From: Desulfovibrio piger
Lineage (GTDB): Bacteria; Desulfobacterota; Desulfovibrionia; Desulfovibrionales; Desulfovibrionaceae
Direction: 5' to 3'
DNA: 64,000 nucleotides
NCBI RefSeq assembly: GCF_900116045.1
Contig: NZ_LT630450.1
Coordinates: 1,716,501-1,780,500 of the forward strand
A program made the translations under genes and the position numbers. The notes beneath the pieces were generated by a model. The model saw only the letters and a program-made list of their open reading frames with translations, had not been told where the DNA came from and did no database searches. Positions 36,821 to 46,369 of the stretch are shown here, one piece after another (within the stretch, counting starts at the first letter, position 1; each line of letters begins with the position of its first letter).

Positions 36821-36991
36821 CGGCGCGGCGGGTGTGCGACATGCAAGCTCCCCGCCGCGCCTTGGAATATGCGCCGCGCGGCAGGGCCCAGGGCTCTCAA
36901 TTGCGCCGCCCGGCAATCCCATACAACCGGGCAGGCGTGCGCGCCGCCCCGCAGAGGGGCCACGGCGCTGCAACGCAGGAGGATATCCAGG

Positions 36992-38227
36992 ATGTCCAAC
37001 TCCATTCTCGTCGTGGGCGGCGGCTTTGCAGGCCTTACTGCCGCCATCGAAGCGGCGGAACTGGGCCACGATGTGTATATCGTGGAAAAGTCGCCCTACC
37101 TGGGCGGCCGTGTGGCCCAGCTCAACAAATATTTCCCCAAACTCTGTCCCCCCTCCTGCGGTCTGGAAATCCAGTTCCAGCGCATCAGGAAGAATCCCCG
37201 CATCAAATTTTTCACCATGGCCGAAGTGACCAAGCTGGTCGGCTGCAAGGGTGACTACACCGCCACCGTGAGCATCAAGCCCCGCAAGGTGGCCGCCCAC
37301 AACGTGGACTTCACCCTCCTTGCCTCCAGCCTGGAAGGCACCGTGCCCAACGAGTTCGATTTCGGGCTGTCCCGGCGCAAGGCCCTGTACAAGTCCATGC
37401 CTTTCGCCTTCCCCAACCGCTTCGTGCTGGATACCGACGCCCTGAGCAAGGCTGACGCCGCCCGCGTCGCCGGCCAGAAGTTCCTGGACCAGAACGAGCC
37501 CGCCCGCGAGATCGAGCTCAATGTGGGCGCCATCGTGGTGGCCACCGGCTGGAAGCCCTACGACGTCACCAACCTGGCCAACCTGGGCGCCGGCAAGGTC
37601 AAGAACTGCGTCACCAACATGCAGCTCGAACGCCTGGCCTCCCCCTTCGGCCCCACCGGCGGCAAGATCGTCCGTCCCACCGACGGCCGCCGTCCCAAGC
37701 GCATCGCCTTCGTGCAGTGCGCCGGTTCCCGTGACCAGAACCACCTGAACTACTGCTCCTACATCTGCTGTATGGCCACCCTCAAGCAGTGCCAGTACAT
37801 CTGCGAGCAGTACCCCGAGACCCAGATCTCGGTGTTCTACATCGACCTGCGCGCCCCGGGCCGCTACGTGAAGGTCCTGGACAAGGTGAAGGCCGCCCCC
37901 AATGTGCGCTTCATCAAGGGCAAGGTGGCCGACGTGGCCCAGGCCGCTGACGACAACGTCACCGTGACCGTTGAGGATGCCATCCGCGGCGAAAAACTGC
38001 ATCTGGATTATGACATGGTGGTGCTGGCCACGGGCATGCAGCCCAGCCTGGCCACCGACAGCCTGCCCCTGCCCCTGCCCCTGGACGAAGACGGCTTCGT
38101 CATGGGCGGTGAAGAGGCTGGCATTTTTGCCGCCGGTTGCGCCCGCATGCCGCTGGACGTGATGCGTACCGCGCAGTCCGGCACGGCCGCCGCCCTCAAG
38201 GCGGTGCAAACGGTGAAAGGGAGGTAG
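36992..38227 (+). CDS. qmoA: Quinone-interacting membrane-bound oxidoreductase, subunit A
   Basis: A 411-residue HdrA-like flavoprotein. FAD motif GGGFAG at 9-14, then EKSPYLGGRVAQLNKYFPKLCPPSCGLEIQ, and a second FAD region VLATGMQPSL. Cysteines cluster in NYCSYICCMATLKQC, as in HdrA. QmoABC links the menaquinone pool to AprBA and is essential for sulfate reduction in D. vulgaris. GGAGG lies 9 bases before the ATG. qmoB starts 5 bases after the stop. The 170 bases between the apr terminator and this gene hold no clear promoter motif. Confidence 0.97.
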   Translation: MSNSILVVGGGFAGLTAAIEAAELGHDVYIVEKSPYLGGRVAQLNKYFPKLCPPSCGLEIQFQRIRKNPRIKFFTMAEVTKLVGCKGDYTATVSIKPRKVAAHNVDFTLLASSLEGTVPNEFDFGLSRRKALYKSMPFAFPNRFVLDTDALSKADAARVAGQKFLDQNEPAREIELNVGAIVVATGWKPYDVTNLANLGAGKVKNCVTNMQLERLASPFGPTGGKIVRPTDGRRPKRIAFVQCAGSRDQNHLNYCSYICCMATLKQCQYICEQYPETQISVFYIDLRAPGRYVKVLDKVKAAPNVRFIKGKVADVAQAADDNVTVTVEDAIRGEKLHLDYDMVVLATGMQPSLATDSLPLPLPLDEDGFVMGGEEAGIFAAGCARMPLDVMRTAQSGTAAALKAVQTVKGR

Positions 38228-38232
38228 GCGGC

Positions 38233-40494
38233 ATGGCCAGCAAGATCGGCGTCTATTTTGACGTACAGAACATCGGCGGCGGCCTGGATGTGGAAGCCCT
38301 GGCCGAACAGGTCCGCGGCAAATGGAGCGACCTTGCCCCCGTGGTGAAGGTGCTGCCCATGCTGAGCGCGGCCGAAGACGAAGTGCGTGCCGACATCGAG
38401 GCCAGCGGCCTTGACGGCGTGCTCTTCTGCGGCGCCAGCCCCCGCGACGAAGCCACCCCCTGGCAGCTGCCCGTGCAGGTGGAACATGTGAACCTGCGCG
38501 AACAGTGCGTGCTCGCCTACAAGAACCCCGACGGTTCCGCCGTCAGCGGCGCGGCTCCCGCCCTGCTGACCCAGATGGCCACCGACTATGTGAACATGGG
38601 CGTGGTCAAACTGCAGAAGAGCAACGTGCCCGACTCCGCGGCCATCGAAGGCATCAAGCGCATCCTGGTCATCGGTGGCGGCTGGACCGGCCTCACCGCC
38701 GCCCAGGAAGCCGCCAGGACCGGCTATGAGGTCATCCTGGTGGAAAAGGCCGACAAGCTCGGCGGCGCGGTCAACAACATGCCCGTGGGCTCGCCCCTGC
38801 AGGCTCCCTGGGAAGACCGCCAGCCCACCAACCTGGCCGACAAGATCGCCGCTGTCACCGGCGACAGCAGCATCACCGTGCTGCTCAACGCCCACATGGC
38901 CAAACTGGAAGGCCAGCCCGGCGAGTTCAAGGCCACCGTGGCCACCGCCGACGGCGAACAGACCTTCGACATCGGCTCCGTGGTCCTGGCCACCGGCTGG
39001 GTGCCGCTGGCTGAAAAGTATCTGGAAAGCATGGGCCTGGGCGTGAACCCCAAGGTCGTCCATGCCGCCCAGTTCGCCAAGATGCTGGGCGAAGGCAAGG
39101 TCGACGCCCGCCGCATCGCCTTCGTGCTCGACACCACCATCGCTGAAGAAGCCCTGCAGAAGGCCGCTGACGAAGCCGCCGCCGCCGAGGCCGAAGCCCC
39201 CGCCGCCGAAGCTCCCGCCGAGGAGGAGGAAAAGGGCTTCGTCAAGGAGAACCTGGAAAGCATCAAGCACCTGCGTTACTCCAACGCCGTCAACAGCGTG
39301 GGCATGCTGCGCATGGCCAACATCATCTGCGACAAGACCAATGACGCCGTGCAGGCCTTCGTGCTGTACAAGGACATGACCATCCCCGGCATCCTGGAAC
39401 GCTTCTACAAGAAGATGCAGGACCGTCTGGGCCTGATGATGACCAAGGCCGACGTGACCGACATCCGTGACGCCGGCAACCACATGGTGGTCAGCTGCAA
39501 GAACACCCTGCTGGGCATGGACTTCGATCTGGACGTGGATCTGGTGGTGCTGCCCACGGGCGTAGTGCCCACGACCGCCAAGGACGTGGTGGTGGAATTC
39601 GACTACCGCCAGGGCCCCGACTTCCCGGATCTGCAGCTCTTCGACGGTTTCGCGGACTCCAACTACATCTGCTTCCCCTACGAAACCCGCCGTACCGGTG
39701 TCTACGCCGCCGGCTGCGTGCGTCAGCCCCAGACCCTGGACGCCTGTGAAGAAGACGCCCGCGGTGCCGTGCTCAAAGCCATCCAGTGTGTGGAAGCCGC
39801 TTCCCACGGTGTGGCCGTGCACCCCCGCTCCGGCGACAATTCCTACCCGGTGTTCAACTTCGTGCGCTGCACCCAGTGCAAGCGCTGCACCGAAGAATGC
39901 CCCTTCGGCGCCCTGGACGACGACGAAAAGGGTACGCCCAAACCCAACCCGGCCCGCTGCCGTCGTTGCGGTACCTGCTTCGGCGCCTGCCCCGAGCGCG
40001 TGATCTCCTTTGCCAACTACAACATCGACCAGATCGGTTCCATGATCCGCGAAGTTGTGGTGCCCAAGGACTTCAAGAAGGAAGGCCCCCGCATCCTCAT
40101 CCTGGCCTGCGAAAACGACGCCTACCCCGCCCTGGACATGGCCGGTATGCGCCGCAAGGCCTGGAGCCCGTACTGCCGCATCATCCCCGTGCGCTGCCTT
40201 GGCTCCGTCAACGCCATCTGGGTGTCTGACGCCATGAGCAAGGGCTTCGACGGCGTGCTGCTGCTGGGCTGCAAATATGGCGAAGACTACCAGTGCCACT
40301 TCATCAAGGGTTCCGAGATCTGCAACCGCCGCAAGGAAAACATCGCCGAGACCCTGAACCGTCTGGGCGTGCAGCCCGAGCGCGTTGACCAGCTCGAAGT
40401 GGCCATCGACGAATATGACAAGGTGCCGGACATGATCGACGAATTCGTCGCTCGCATCGTGGAACTCGGCCCCAACCCGTTCAAGGGCATGTAG
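38233..40494 (+). CDS. qmoB: Quinone-interacting membrane-bound oxidoreductase, subunit B
   Basis: A 753-residue HdrA/MvhD fusion. FAD motif VIGGGWTGLTAAQEA near residue 140, two ferredoxin clusters at about 545-585 (CTQCKRCTEEC and CRRCGTCFGAC), and a C-terminal MvhD-like part with LGCKYGEDYQCHFIKGSEIC. A low-complexity Ala/Glu linker (about 310-335) joins two halves. It passes electrons between QmoC and AprBA. GGGAGG overlaps the qmoA stop and drives its translation. Confidence 0.97.
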   Translation: MASKIGVYFDVQNIGGGLDVEALAEQVRGKWSDLAPVVKVLPMLSAAEDEVRADIEASGLDGVLFCGASPRDEATPWQLPVQVEHVNLREQCVLAYKNPDGSAVSGAAPALLTQMATDYVNMGVVKLQKSNVPDSAAIEGIKRILVIGGGWTGLTAAQEAARTGYEVILVEKADKLGGAVNNMPVGSPLQAPWEDRQPTNLADKIAAVTGDSSITVLLNAHMAKLEGQPGEFKATVATADGEQTFDIGSVVLATGWVPLAEKYLESMGLGVNPKVVHAAQFAKMLGEGKVDARRIAFVLDTTIAEEALQKAADEAAAAEAEAPAAEAPAEEEEKGFVKENLESIKHLRYSNAVNSVGMLRMANIICDKTNDAVQAFVLYKDMTIPGILERFYKKMQDRLGLMMTKADVTDIRDAGNHMVVSCKNTLLGMDFDLDVDLVVLPTGVVPTTAKDVVVEFDYRQGPDFPDLQLFDGFADSNYICFPYETRRTGVYAAGCVRQPQTLDACEEDARGAVLKAIQCVEAASHGVAVHPRSGDNSYPVFNFVRCTQCKRCTEECPFGALDDDEKGTPKPNPARCRRCGTCFGACPERVISFANYNIDQIGSMIREVVVPKDFKKEGPRILILACENDAYPALDMAGMRRKAWSPYCRIIPVRCLGSVNAIWVSDAMSKGFDGVLLLGCKYGEDYQCHFIKGSEICNRRKENIAETLNRLGVQPERVDQLEVAIDEYDKVPDMIDEFVARIVELGPNPFKGM

Positions 40495-40507
40495 GAGGAA
40501 GGCTGCA

Positions 40508-41692
40508 ATGGCACAGAATATTCTCAAGCCGGATTCCACCTTTACGCGGGAGCTGATGGAAGCGGGCGGCGAAAGCCTGAAAAAATGCTATCAGTGCGCC
40601 ACCTGCTCCGTGGCCTGCCCCATGGCTCCGGAAAACGCTCCCTACCCCCGCAAGGAAATGGTGTGGGCGTCCTGGGGCCTCAAGGAAAAGCTGGCCACCG
40701 ACGTGGACCTGTGGCTCTGCCACAACTGCGGCAACTGCGCGGACCTCTGCCCCCGCGGCGCCCGTCCCGCCGACGTCATGGGCGCCGCCCGCAACATGGT
40801 CTACCGCGATCTGACCGAGCCCACCATCGTGGGCAAGTGGATGAGCAAGCCCTCCGGCCTGCCCTTCCTCTTCGCCATCCCGGCCCTGCTGTGGCTCTTC
40901 ATCTGGTGGATCCGCGCCGGCTTCAATGACGGCAACTGGTTCCCCCGCGCCGCCGACGGCCGCATCGTGTTCGGTCAGGTGTTCTATGGTGACTACACCA
41001 TCGACCCCATCTTCATGATCACCTTCTTCGGGGCCTGCTTCATCCTCTACAAGGGCGTGCGCAAGCTCTGGGGCATGTTCAAGCCTGAAGGCCGCCTGAC
41101 CGTGCTTGGCAAGACCAAGGCCTGGTACTGGCACCTGCTGGACGTGCTCATCGACGAAGTGGTCACCCACCGCAAGTTCGACGACTGCGAAGCTGGTCCC
41201 AAGACCGGTACCTATGTGCCCAACCGCAAGGCCGGCCACATGATCCTGGTCTACAGCTTCGTCATCCTGGCCTTCGTGACGGCTGTGGTGGCCCTGGGCC
41301 ACTGGGGCGGCAAGATCATCCCGCTCATCAAGATCGAGACCCCCATGCCGCTGCTGTACCCTGTGAAGATCCTGGCCAACCTCGGCGCCATCATGCTGGT
41401 CTGCGGCCTGGCCATGCTCACCGCCCGCCGCCTGAAGCTGAACCCCAAGCATCAGGGTTCGAGCTGGTATGACTGGTACCTGCTGGGCATCATCTGGCTG
41501 GTGGCCGTGACGGGCATCCTGTCCCAGGTCTTCCGCCTGGCCGATGCCATCCACCCCGCCTTTGTGGTGTACTACCTGCATCTGGTCTTTGTGTGGATGC
41601 TCTTCGCCTACCTGCCGTGGTCCAAGCTCGGTCACTTCGTGTACCGTACCGCGGCCCTGCTGTTCGTCCGCATGTACGGGCGCGGCTACTAG
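40508..41692 (+). CDS. qmoC: Quinone-interacting membrane-bound oxidoreductase, subunit C
   Basis: A 394-residue HdrC-HdrE fusion. The N-terminal domain binds two [4Fe-4S] clusters: C27, C30, C33, C37 (CYQCATCSVAC) and C71, C74, C77, C81 (CHNCGNCADLC). From about 120 there are six membrane helices of a cytochrome b (NarI-like) type that oxidise menaquinol. This is the membrane anchor of the Apr electron path. AGGAGGAAGG overlaps the end of qmoB. Confidence 0.97.
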   Translation: MAQNILKPDSTFTRELMEAGGESLKKCYQCATCSVACPMAPENAPYPRKEMVWASWGLKEKLATDVDLWLCHNCGNCADLCPRGARPADVMGAARNMVYRDLTEPTIVGKWMSKPSGLPFLFAIPALLWLFIWWIRAGFNDGNWFPRAADGRIVFGQVFYGDYTIDPIFMITFFGACFILYKGVRKLWGMFKPEGRLTVLGKTKAWYWHLLDVLIDEVVTHRKFDDCEAGPKTGTYVPNRKAGHMILVYSFVILAFVTAVVALGHWGGKIIPLIKIETPMPLLYPVKILANLGAIMLVCGLAMLTARRLKLNPKHQGSSWYDWYLLGIIWLVAVTGILSQVFRLADAIHPAFVVYYLHLVFVWMLFAYLPWSKLGHFVYRTAALLFVRMYGRGY

Positions 41693-41777
41693 GATGGTCT
41701 TCCGGGCCGTCGCCCCGTGACGGCGGCCCGCACAGGCTCACACTGCAAAACACCGTTCTCCGAGGAGGAGGCCGAAA

Positions 41778-42497
41778 ATGTCTGATACCGCTCGCAAAAT
41801 GTTCCCTGTGGAAACCGTCCTGGCCCTGGCCGTCGCCAAGAAGGGCGCGGACGTGAAAGATATCGCCGGTTACATCACCGGTCGCAGCATCGTCTGTGAC
41901 GCCTGCGCCGCCGCCGTGGCTCCCTTCGCCGCTGCCTGGCTGGCCAAGCTGTCCCCCAAGTTCCTGGACATGAACTACAAAGACGGTGACAACTGGGGCG
42001 ACTTCGTCAACCAGGGTGCCCGTCTGCTGGGCGACACCATCTCCCTGCCCCCCATGGACGACTGCCTGAAAAACGCCGTCGCCACCGTGCTCGACATGAT
42101 GGACGACATGCACGGCACCATGGTCAGCCAGCGCGCCGAGATCGCCGACCTGCGCCAGCAGGTGGAGACCCTGGCCCCCTATCAGGGCAAGACCGAAGAA
42201 CTGCAGAAGAAGTGCGACAAGCTGGAAGACACCATCAAGACCATGAAGACCGACATGGGCGGTCTGCGTCGCCAGGTGGCCGAGTTCCAGGGCAAGGTCG
42301 CCATCAACCATGACGAACTGATGCAGAGCATCAAGGACGCCATCAAGGACAACCTGAAGAACATCACCGTGGGCGTGGCCGCTGCCGGCGTGGCCGGTGA
42401 AGCCGCCGCCGAAGAACCCGCCCAGGAAGAAGGCGGCGTGCCGGACGATTTCGGTTTCGGCACCAGCGGCGCCAACTCCGACGGCTTCGGCTTCTAG
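41778..42497 (+). CDS. qmoD: Qmo operon fourth gene, QmoD-like coiled-coil protein
   Basis: A 239-residue soluble protein. The N-terminal half includes CDACAAAVAPFAAAW, and 115-180 form heptad-rich coiled coil (QRAEIADLRQQVETL, LQKKCDKLEDTIKTMKTDMG). The end is acidic and ends FGFGTSGANSDGFGF. It follows qmoC by 85 bases and precedes the operon terminator, the position of the D. vulgaris gene reported to be needed for normal sulfate reduction and named qmoD. Biochemical role unknown. AGGAGGAGG lies before the ATG. Confidence 0.9.
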   Translation: MSDTARKMFPVETVLALAVAKKGADVKDIAGYITGRSIVCDACAAAVAPFAAAWLAKLSPKFLDMNYKDGDNWGDFVNQGARLLGDTISLPPMDDCLKNAVATVLDMMDDMHGTMVSQRAEIADLRQQVETLAPYQGKTEELQKKCDKLEDTIKTMKTDMGGLRRQVAEFQGKVAINHDELMQSIKDAIKDNLKNITVGVAAAGVAGEAAAEEPAQEEGGVPDDFGFGTSGANSDGFGF

Positions 42498-42521
42498 TCC
42501 CAAGTCAAGGCATCGCCTTTC

Positions 42522-42555
42522 AAGGCGCGTCCGTTCCGGCGGGCGCGCCTTTTTT
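42522..42555 (+). terminator. Terminator of the qmo operon
   Basis: AAGGCGCG / CGCGCCTT, extended by partial pairing around TTCC, with a six-T tail, 24 bases after the last stop. Confidence 0.9.
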
Positions 42556-43053
42556 CATGGTCGCTGGCGCGGGGCAAAAGGGGCAGTGCCATATGGCAGC
42601 CCCTGCCCGGGATGAGGGGGAGCCGTAGCGCGACAACCTCCGTCCAATGGCGGTTATTACTCGCTACGGGGAGGAGAAAACTCGCGTAGCGCGACAGCCA
42701 GCCGTCCGCTGGATGGCCGCTGCCCGGCCCCCGGGCCTGGTCGCCTCCGCGGCGGAGCGGCAAGGGGTCGGGGCCTGCGCGGCCCCAGCCCCCCTGCACC
42801 CCCGTGCCCCGCGTCTGGTCCCCGGTTTCATCACGGCGCGCCGAAGGCGGGGCGGCACCACGCCTTCGGCGTACGCCGCCCAAGCGGCGCGCTCAATACA
42901 TGGGGAAAACAGCCCAAGAGATATAAGAGGCCGCACGGCTGGAAAAAGGGATCATGGGGAGGCAGGCCATGCGCGGCAGGGCTGGGCAGAAGCAGGGCGA
43001 ATGGTCCAGCCAGAGAAAAAGACAGGCCGCTCCGTCAGGGCGGCCTGTCCGAT
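42556..43053. other. Repeat-bearing intergenic region without genes
   Basis: About 500 bases with no plausible gene. GTAGCGCGACA recurs at 42626 and 42687, each followed by a GTCC - TGG hairpin-like segment, possibly degenerate REP-type units. A perfect 10-bp inverted repeat GACAGGCCGC / GCGGCCTGTC lies at 43021-43049, just before the family A repeat. Confidence 0.5.
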
Positions 43054-43140
43054 AAAGCGCGTTTGGAGGAGGATGGGAGGAGCTTGAGGGGGGAAGGAGG
43101 GACCTTTAGCTCGCGCGTAAAGGTCCCTCCTTCCCCCCTC
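43054..43140 (-). repeat. Intergenic hairpin repeat, family A, copy 4
   Basis: Oriented with the AEC gene that ends at 43181. A perfect 23-bp hairpin (43086-43108 with 43118-43140) surrounds a loop reading GCTCGCGCG on the plus strand, the same nine bases as in copy 2; the element ends in CCAAACGCGCTTT. Confidence 0.88.
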
Positions 43141-43180
43141 AACAACTCCGGGCTCCCGCTCTCGCCCCTCCCCTTCAGCG

Positions 43181-44122
43181 CTAGAGCGAAAGCAGGGTCA
43201 TGGCCACAGGGATGGTGACGGCGGAGATCAGGGTCGAGAGGCTGACCATCAGGGCGCCGAATTCGGCATCGGTCTTGTAATAGGCGCTCAGGATGGAGAT
43301 CTGCATCATGCAGGGCAGGCCGGACTGGATGATGAACACCTTTTCCATGAGTTCGGGCAGCTCCACAAAGTGCAGCATGCCGGCCAGGATCAGGGGGCAG
43401 GCCACCATCTTGCCCAGCAGGGCCAGCACCAGGTCACGCGACAGGCGCAGGTGGCGCAGGTCCATCTTCCAGAGGCAGACACCGATGAAGATCAGGGCCA
43501 GCGGCGTGGTGAGGTTGCCCAGATAACGGGCGACATCCTGCAGGAAGCCCGGCAGGCGGAAATCCAGCAGGGTCAGGGCAGCCCCGGCCAGAAAGCCCAG
43601 CATGGGCGGCGAAAAGACATGGCGCACATTGTCCAGCACGCTGTCGTGGCCGCGCAGCTCTTCGTTGTCGTGGCTCACGGCATAGTTGCCTATGGTCCAG
43701 AAAAAGGTGGTGTTGGCAAAGAAATACAGCAGGACATAGGGGGCCGCGCTTTCTCCGAACAGGGCCAGGTTGACCGGCAGGCCGATGAAGACCGTATTGG
43801 AGGTGGCGAAGCTGGTGCAGAACAGGCCGAGATGCCGCCGCTCCACGCGTGCTATCCTGGCCACCAGCAGGGCCACGGCAAAGGTCAGCAGGATGCTGAG
43901 CAGCGGGAACAGCGAGCCGTAGAGCAGATGGACGAGATCGTCCCGCCCGAAGGAATGGATGATGGTATAGAAAAGATAGGGCGGCAGGGCCACGGAGGTG
44001 ACCAGCCGGGGCAGCAGGATCTGGGTCTCGGGCGAGAACCAGCCCTTGCGCGCTAGCATGTAGCCCAGCGAGACGATGAGCAGCAAACCGAAGATCCCCT
44101 GAAGGGCATGCAGAAAAACCAT
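43181..44122 (-). CDS. AEC (auxin efflux carrier) family transporter
   Basis: A 313-residue membrane protein with about ten helices: FGLLLIVSLGYMLARKGWF at the start, then TSFATSNTVFIGLPVNLALFG and the closing IQSGLPCMMQISILSAYY with YKTDAEFGALMVSLSTLIS, all typical of the AEC/PIN-like family in bacteria, which export malate, malonate or other carboxylates. Substrate not known. The ATG at 44122 is taken because it starts the first helix and AGGTG lies upstream. It is downstream of ilvD on the same strand but separated by 228 bases. Confidence 0.9.
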   Translation of the reverse strand: MVFLHALQGIFGLLLIVSLGYMLARKGWFSPETQILLPRLVTSVALPPYLFYTIIHSFGRDDLVHLLYGSLFPLLSILLTFAVALLVARIARVERRHLGLFCTSFATSNTVFIGLPVNLALFGESAAPYVLLYFFANTTFFWTIGNYAVSHDNEELRGHDSVLDNVRHVFSPPMLGFLAGAALTLLDFRLPGFLQDVARYLGNLTTPLALIFIGVCLWKMDLRHLRLSRDLVLALLGKMVACPLILAGMLHFVELPELMEKVFIIQSGLPCMMQISILSAYYKTDAEFGALMVSLSTLISAVTIPVAMTLLSL

Positions 44123-44350
44123 GGCGGCACCTGTGCGGCAGGAAGAGGGTCTGTCCGGGAAAGACAGTCCCGCACTGCGCCGGCGGCAATGCGGGACCAT
44201 CGGCAAAGAGCGGGCGTCCTCCGGCGTGCGGGCATCACGGCGGCCCCAGAGGGCCGGGGATGCCCGCAGGGAACAGGCGCCCCGGGGCACGGACACCGGC
44301 AGGCTGCCCTGCCGGCCGCCCTGGGCGCCTGCTCCGGCCGGGAAAGCGTC

Positions 44351-46030
44351 CTAGACTTTCTTGTACATGGCGCCGCTGTCGGCGGAGCTCACCATGCTGG
44401 CGTAACGGCGCAGCACGGGATAGGGGCATTCCTTCTGCGGCGGCACCAGCCCGGCGCGACGGCGGGCCAGTTCGGCCTCGTCCACCAGCAGGTCCAGCTT
44501 GCGGTTGGGGATGTCCACCAGGATGCGGTCGCCGTCGCGCACCAGGGCGATGGGGCCACCGTTGGCGGCTTCAGGCGAGATGTGGCCGATGGCCGCACCG
44601 TTGGTACCGCCGGAGAAGCGGCCGTCGGTGAACAGGGCCACGTCCTTGCCCAGGCCCATGCCGGTGATGGCGGCGGTGGGGGACAGCATCTCGCGCATGC
44701 CGGGGCCGCCCTTGGGACCTTCGTAGCGCACCACCACACCGTCGCCGGGCTTGATCTTGCCGTCGAGGATGGCGCGCATGGCGTCTTCCTCGCTTTCGAA
44801 CACGCGGGCGGTCACTTCGCGGCGCATCATCTCGGGCGCCACGGCGGACTGCTTGACCACGGCGCCGTCAGGGGCCAGCGAGCCGCGCAGGATGGCGATG
44901 CCGCCTTCCCTGGAATAGGCGTTGTCGATGGTGTGGATCACGTCCGTATCCAGGATATGGGCGTTGCGCTCCTTCAGGTTCTCGCCCACGGTCTTGCCGG
45001 TGACGGTCATGCAGTCCTTGCGGATCAGGCCCAGCTTGTCCAGCTCGCTCATGACGGCCGGGATGCCGCCGGCGTTCTCCAGGTCCACCATGTAGTGGCG
45101 GCCGGCGGGCGAGAGCTTGCAGAGGTTGGGGCTCTTGCGGCTCACGTCGTCGAAGACGGACAGGTCGATGTCCAGACCGGCTTCATGGAAGATGGCGGGC
45201 AGGTGCAGGGTGGTGTTGGTGGAGCAGCCCAGGGCCATGTCCACGGCGATGGCGTTCTCCACGGCGCCGCGGGTCACGATGTCGCGGGGGCGGATGTTGC
45301 GCTTCACCAGGTCCATGACGCGCATGCCGGCCTGCTTGGCCAGGCGCACACGGGCCGCATGCACGGCCGGGATGGTGCCGTTGCCGGGCAGGGCCACGCC
45401 GATGGTCTCGGCCAGGCAGTTCATGGAGTTGGCCGTGAACATGCCCGCACAGGAACCGCAGCCGGGGCAGGCGCGTTCTTCCCACTGGGTCAGTTCTTCT
45501 TCGGTCATCTGGCCGTTGCGCACGCGGCCCACGCCCTCGAACAGGGTGATGAGGTCGCCCTGCTTGCCGGGGGCCAGGGTGCCGGGCAGCATGGGGCCGC
45601 CGGAGACCAGCACCGAGGGGATGTTCAGACGCATCATGGCCATGAGCATGCCGGGCACGCACTTGTCGCAGTTGGGGATGAAGACCAGGGCGTCGAAGGC
45701 ATGGGCGCGGGCCATGATCTCGATGGAGTCGGCGATGAACTCGCGCGAGGGCAGGGAGAAGCGCATGCCTTCGTGGTTCATGGCGATGCCGTCGCACACG
45801 GCGATGGCGGGGAATTCCAGGGGGGTGCCGCCGGCCATGCGCACGCCGGCCTTGACGGCCTCGGCCAGCTTGCCCAGGTGCAGGTGGCCGGGCACCACTT
45901 CACTGGCGGCGTTGACCACGCCCACCAGAGGACGTTCCATTTCCTCGCGGGTCAGGCCCAGGGCATAAAGCAGGGAACGGTGAGGGGCCTTTTCCAGGCC
46001 GGATTTCATTTTTTTGCTGTTCTCTTCCAT
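44351..46030 (-). CDS. ilvD: Dihydroxy-acid dehydratase
   Basis: A 559-residue enzyme of branched-chain amino acid and pantothenate precursor synthesis, converting dihydroxy-acids to 2-oxo acids with an Fe-S cluster. Cluster region CDKCVPGM and [19 protein letters not shown] are intact, as are [20 protein letters not shown] and [14 protein letters not shown] near the end. AAAGGA lies before the ATG. Start and length match the family. Upstream region is a 339-base divergent spacer shared with the flippase. Confidence 0.97.
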   Translation of the reverse strand: MEENSKKMKSGLEKAPHRSLLYALGLTREEMERPLVGVVNAASEVVPGHLHLGKLAEAVKAGVRMAGGTPLEFPAIAVCDGIAMNHEGMRFSLPSREFIADSIEIMARAHAFDALVFIPNCDKCVPGMLMAMMRLNIPSVLVSGGPMLPGTLAPGKQGDLITLFEGVGRVRNGQMTEEELTQWEERACPGCGSCAGMFTANSMNCLAETIGVALPGNGTIPAVHAARVRLAKQAGMRVMDLVKRNIRPRDIVTRGAVENAIAVDMALGCSTNTTLHLPAIFHEAGLDIDLSVFDDVSRKSPNLCKLSPAGRHYMVDLENAGGIPAVMSELDKLGLIRKDCMTVTGKTVGENLKERNAHILDTDVIHTIDNAYSREGGIAILRGSLAPDGAVVKQSAVAPEMMRREVTARVFESEEDAMRAILDGKIKPGDGVVVRYEGPKGGPGMREMLSPTAAITGMGLGKDVALFTDGRFSGGTNGAAIGHISPEAANGGPIALVRDGDRILVDIPNRKLDLLVDEAELARRRAGLVPPQKECPYPVLRRYASMVSSADSGAMYKKV

Positions 46031-46369
46031 GACGGTATCCTTTGGACGTTTGTCGGCAGCCCGCACGGCGGCAGGAGTCCGCAAAGGGGTCGTACGGGGG
46101 TCTTGTGCATGGGCGTCACGGGGGCAGCGGCGCGGCAGCCCGCCGCATGGTGGCGTTGGGGGCGGGGCGGGACCGCCGGTAAGGCGGCCGCTCCCGGCGC
46201 GGCAGGGCCGCGTCCTCCGGTGCGCTGTTTGTGCGTGCGCTCAATGTTTTTTCATACGCAAAAAGCCGGGGGCCGTAAACACTTGAGCCCTGTGCCGGAG
46301 GCCCCGGCAGGGCGTTCCGGGCCCCATTCCCGGCTTGTGGCACGCCGCAAAGTGGGCTAGGTTTCCCGC
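46031..46369. other. Divergent spacer between ilvD and the flippase gene
   Basis: No gene. Most is GC-rich; a short AT-rich patch around 46230-46265 (TGTTTTTTCATACGCAAAAAG) may hold promoter elements. No leucine/isoleucine attenuator peptide was evident on the ilvD side. Confidence 0.4.

Noticed and set aside
38008-40539. A long minus-strand frame opposite qmoB, and similar long frames opposite aprA, uvrD, lldP and mgtE
   Set aside because: High GC with strong third-base bias opens antisense frames; their products are His/Gly/Ala/Gln-rich with no domains.
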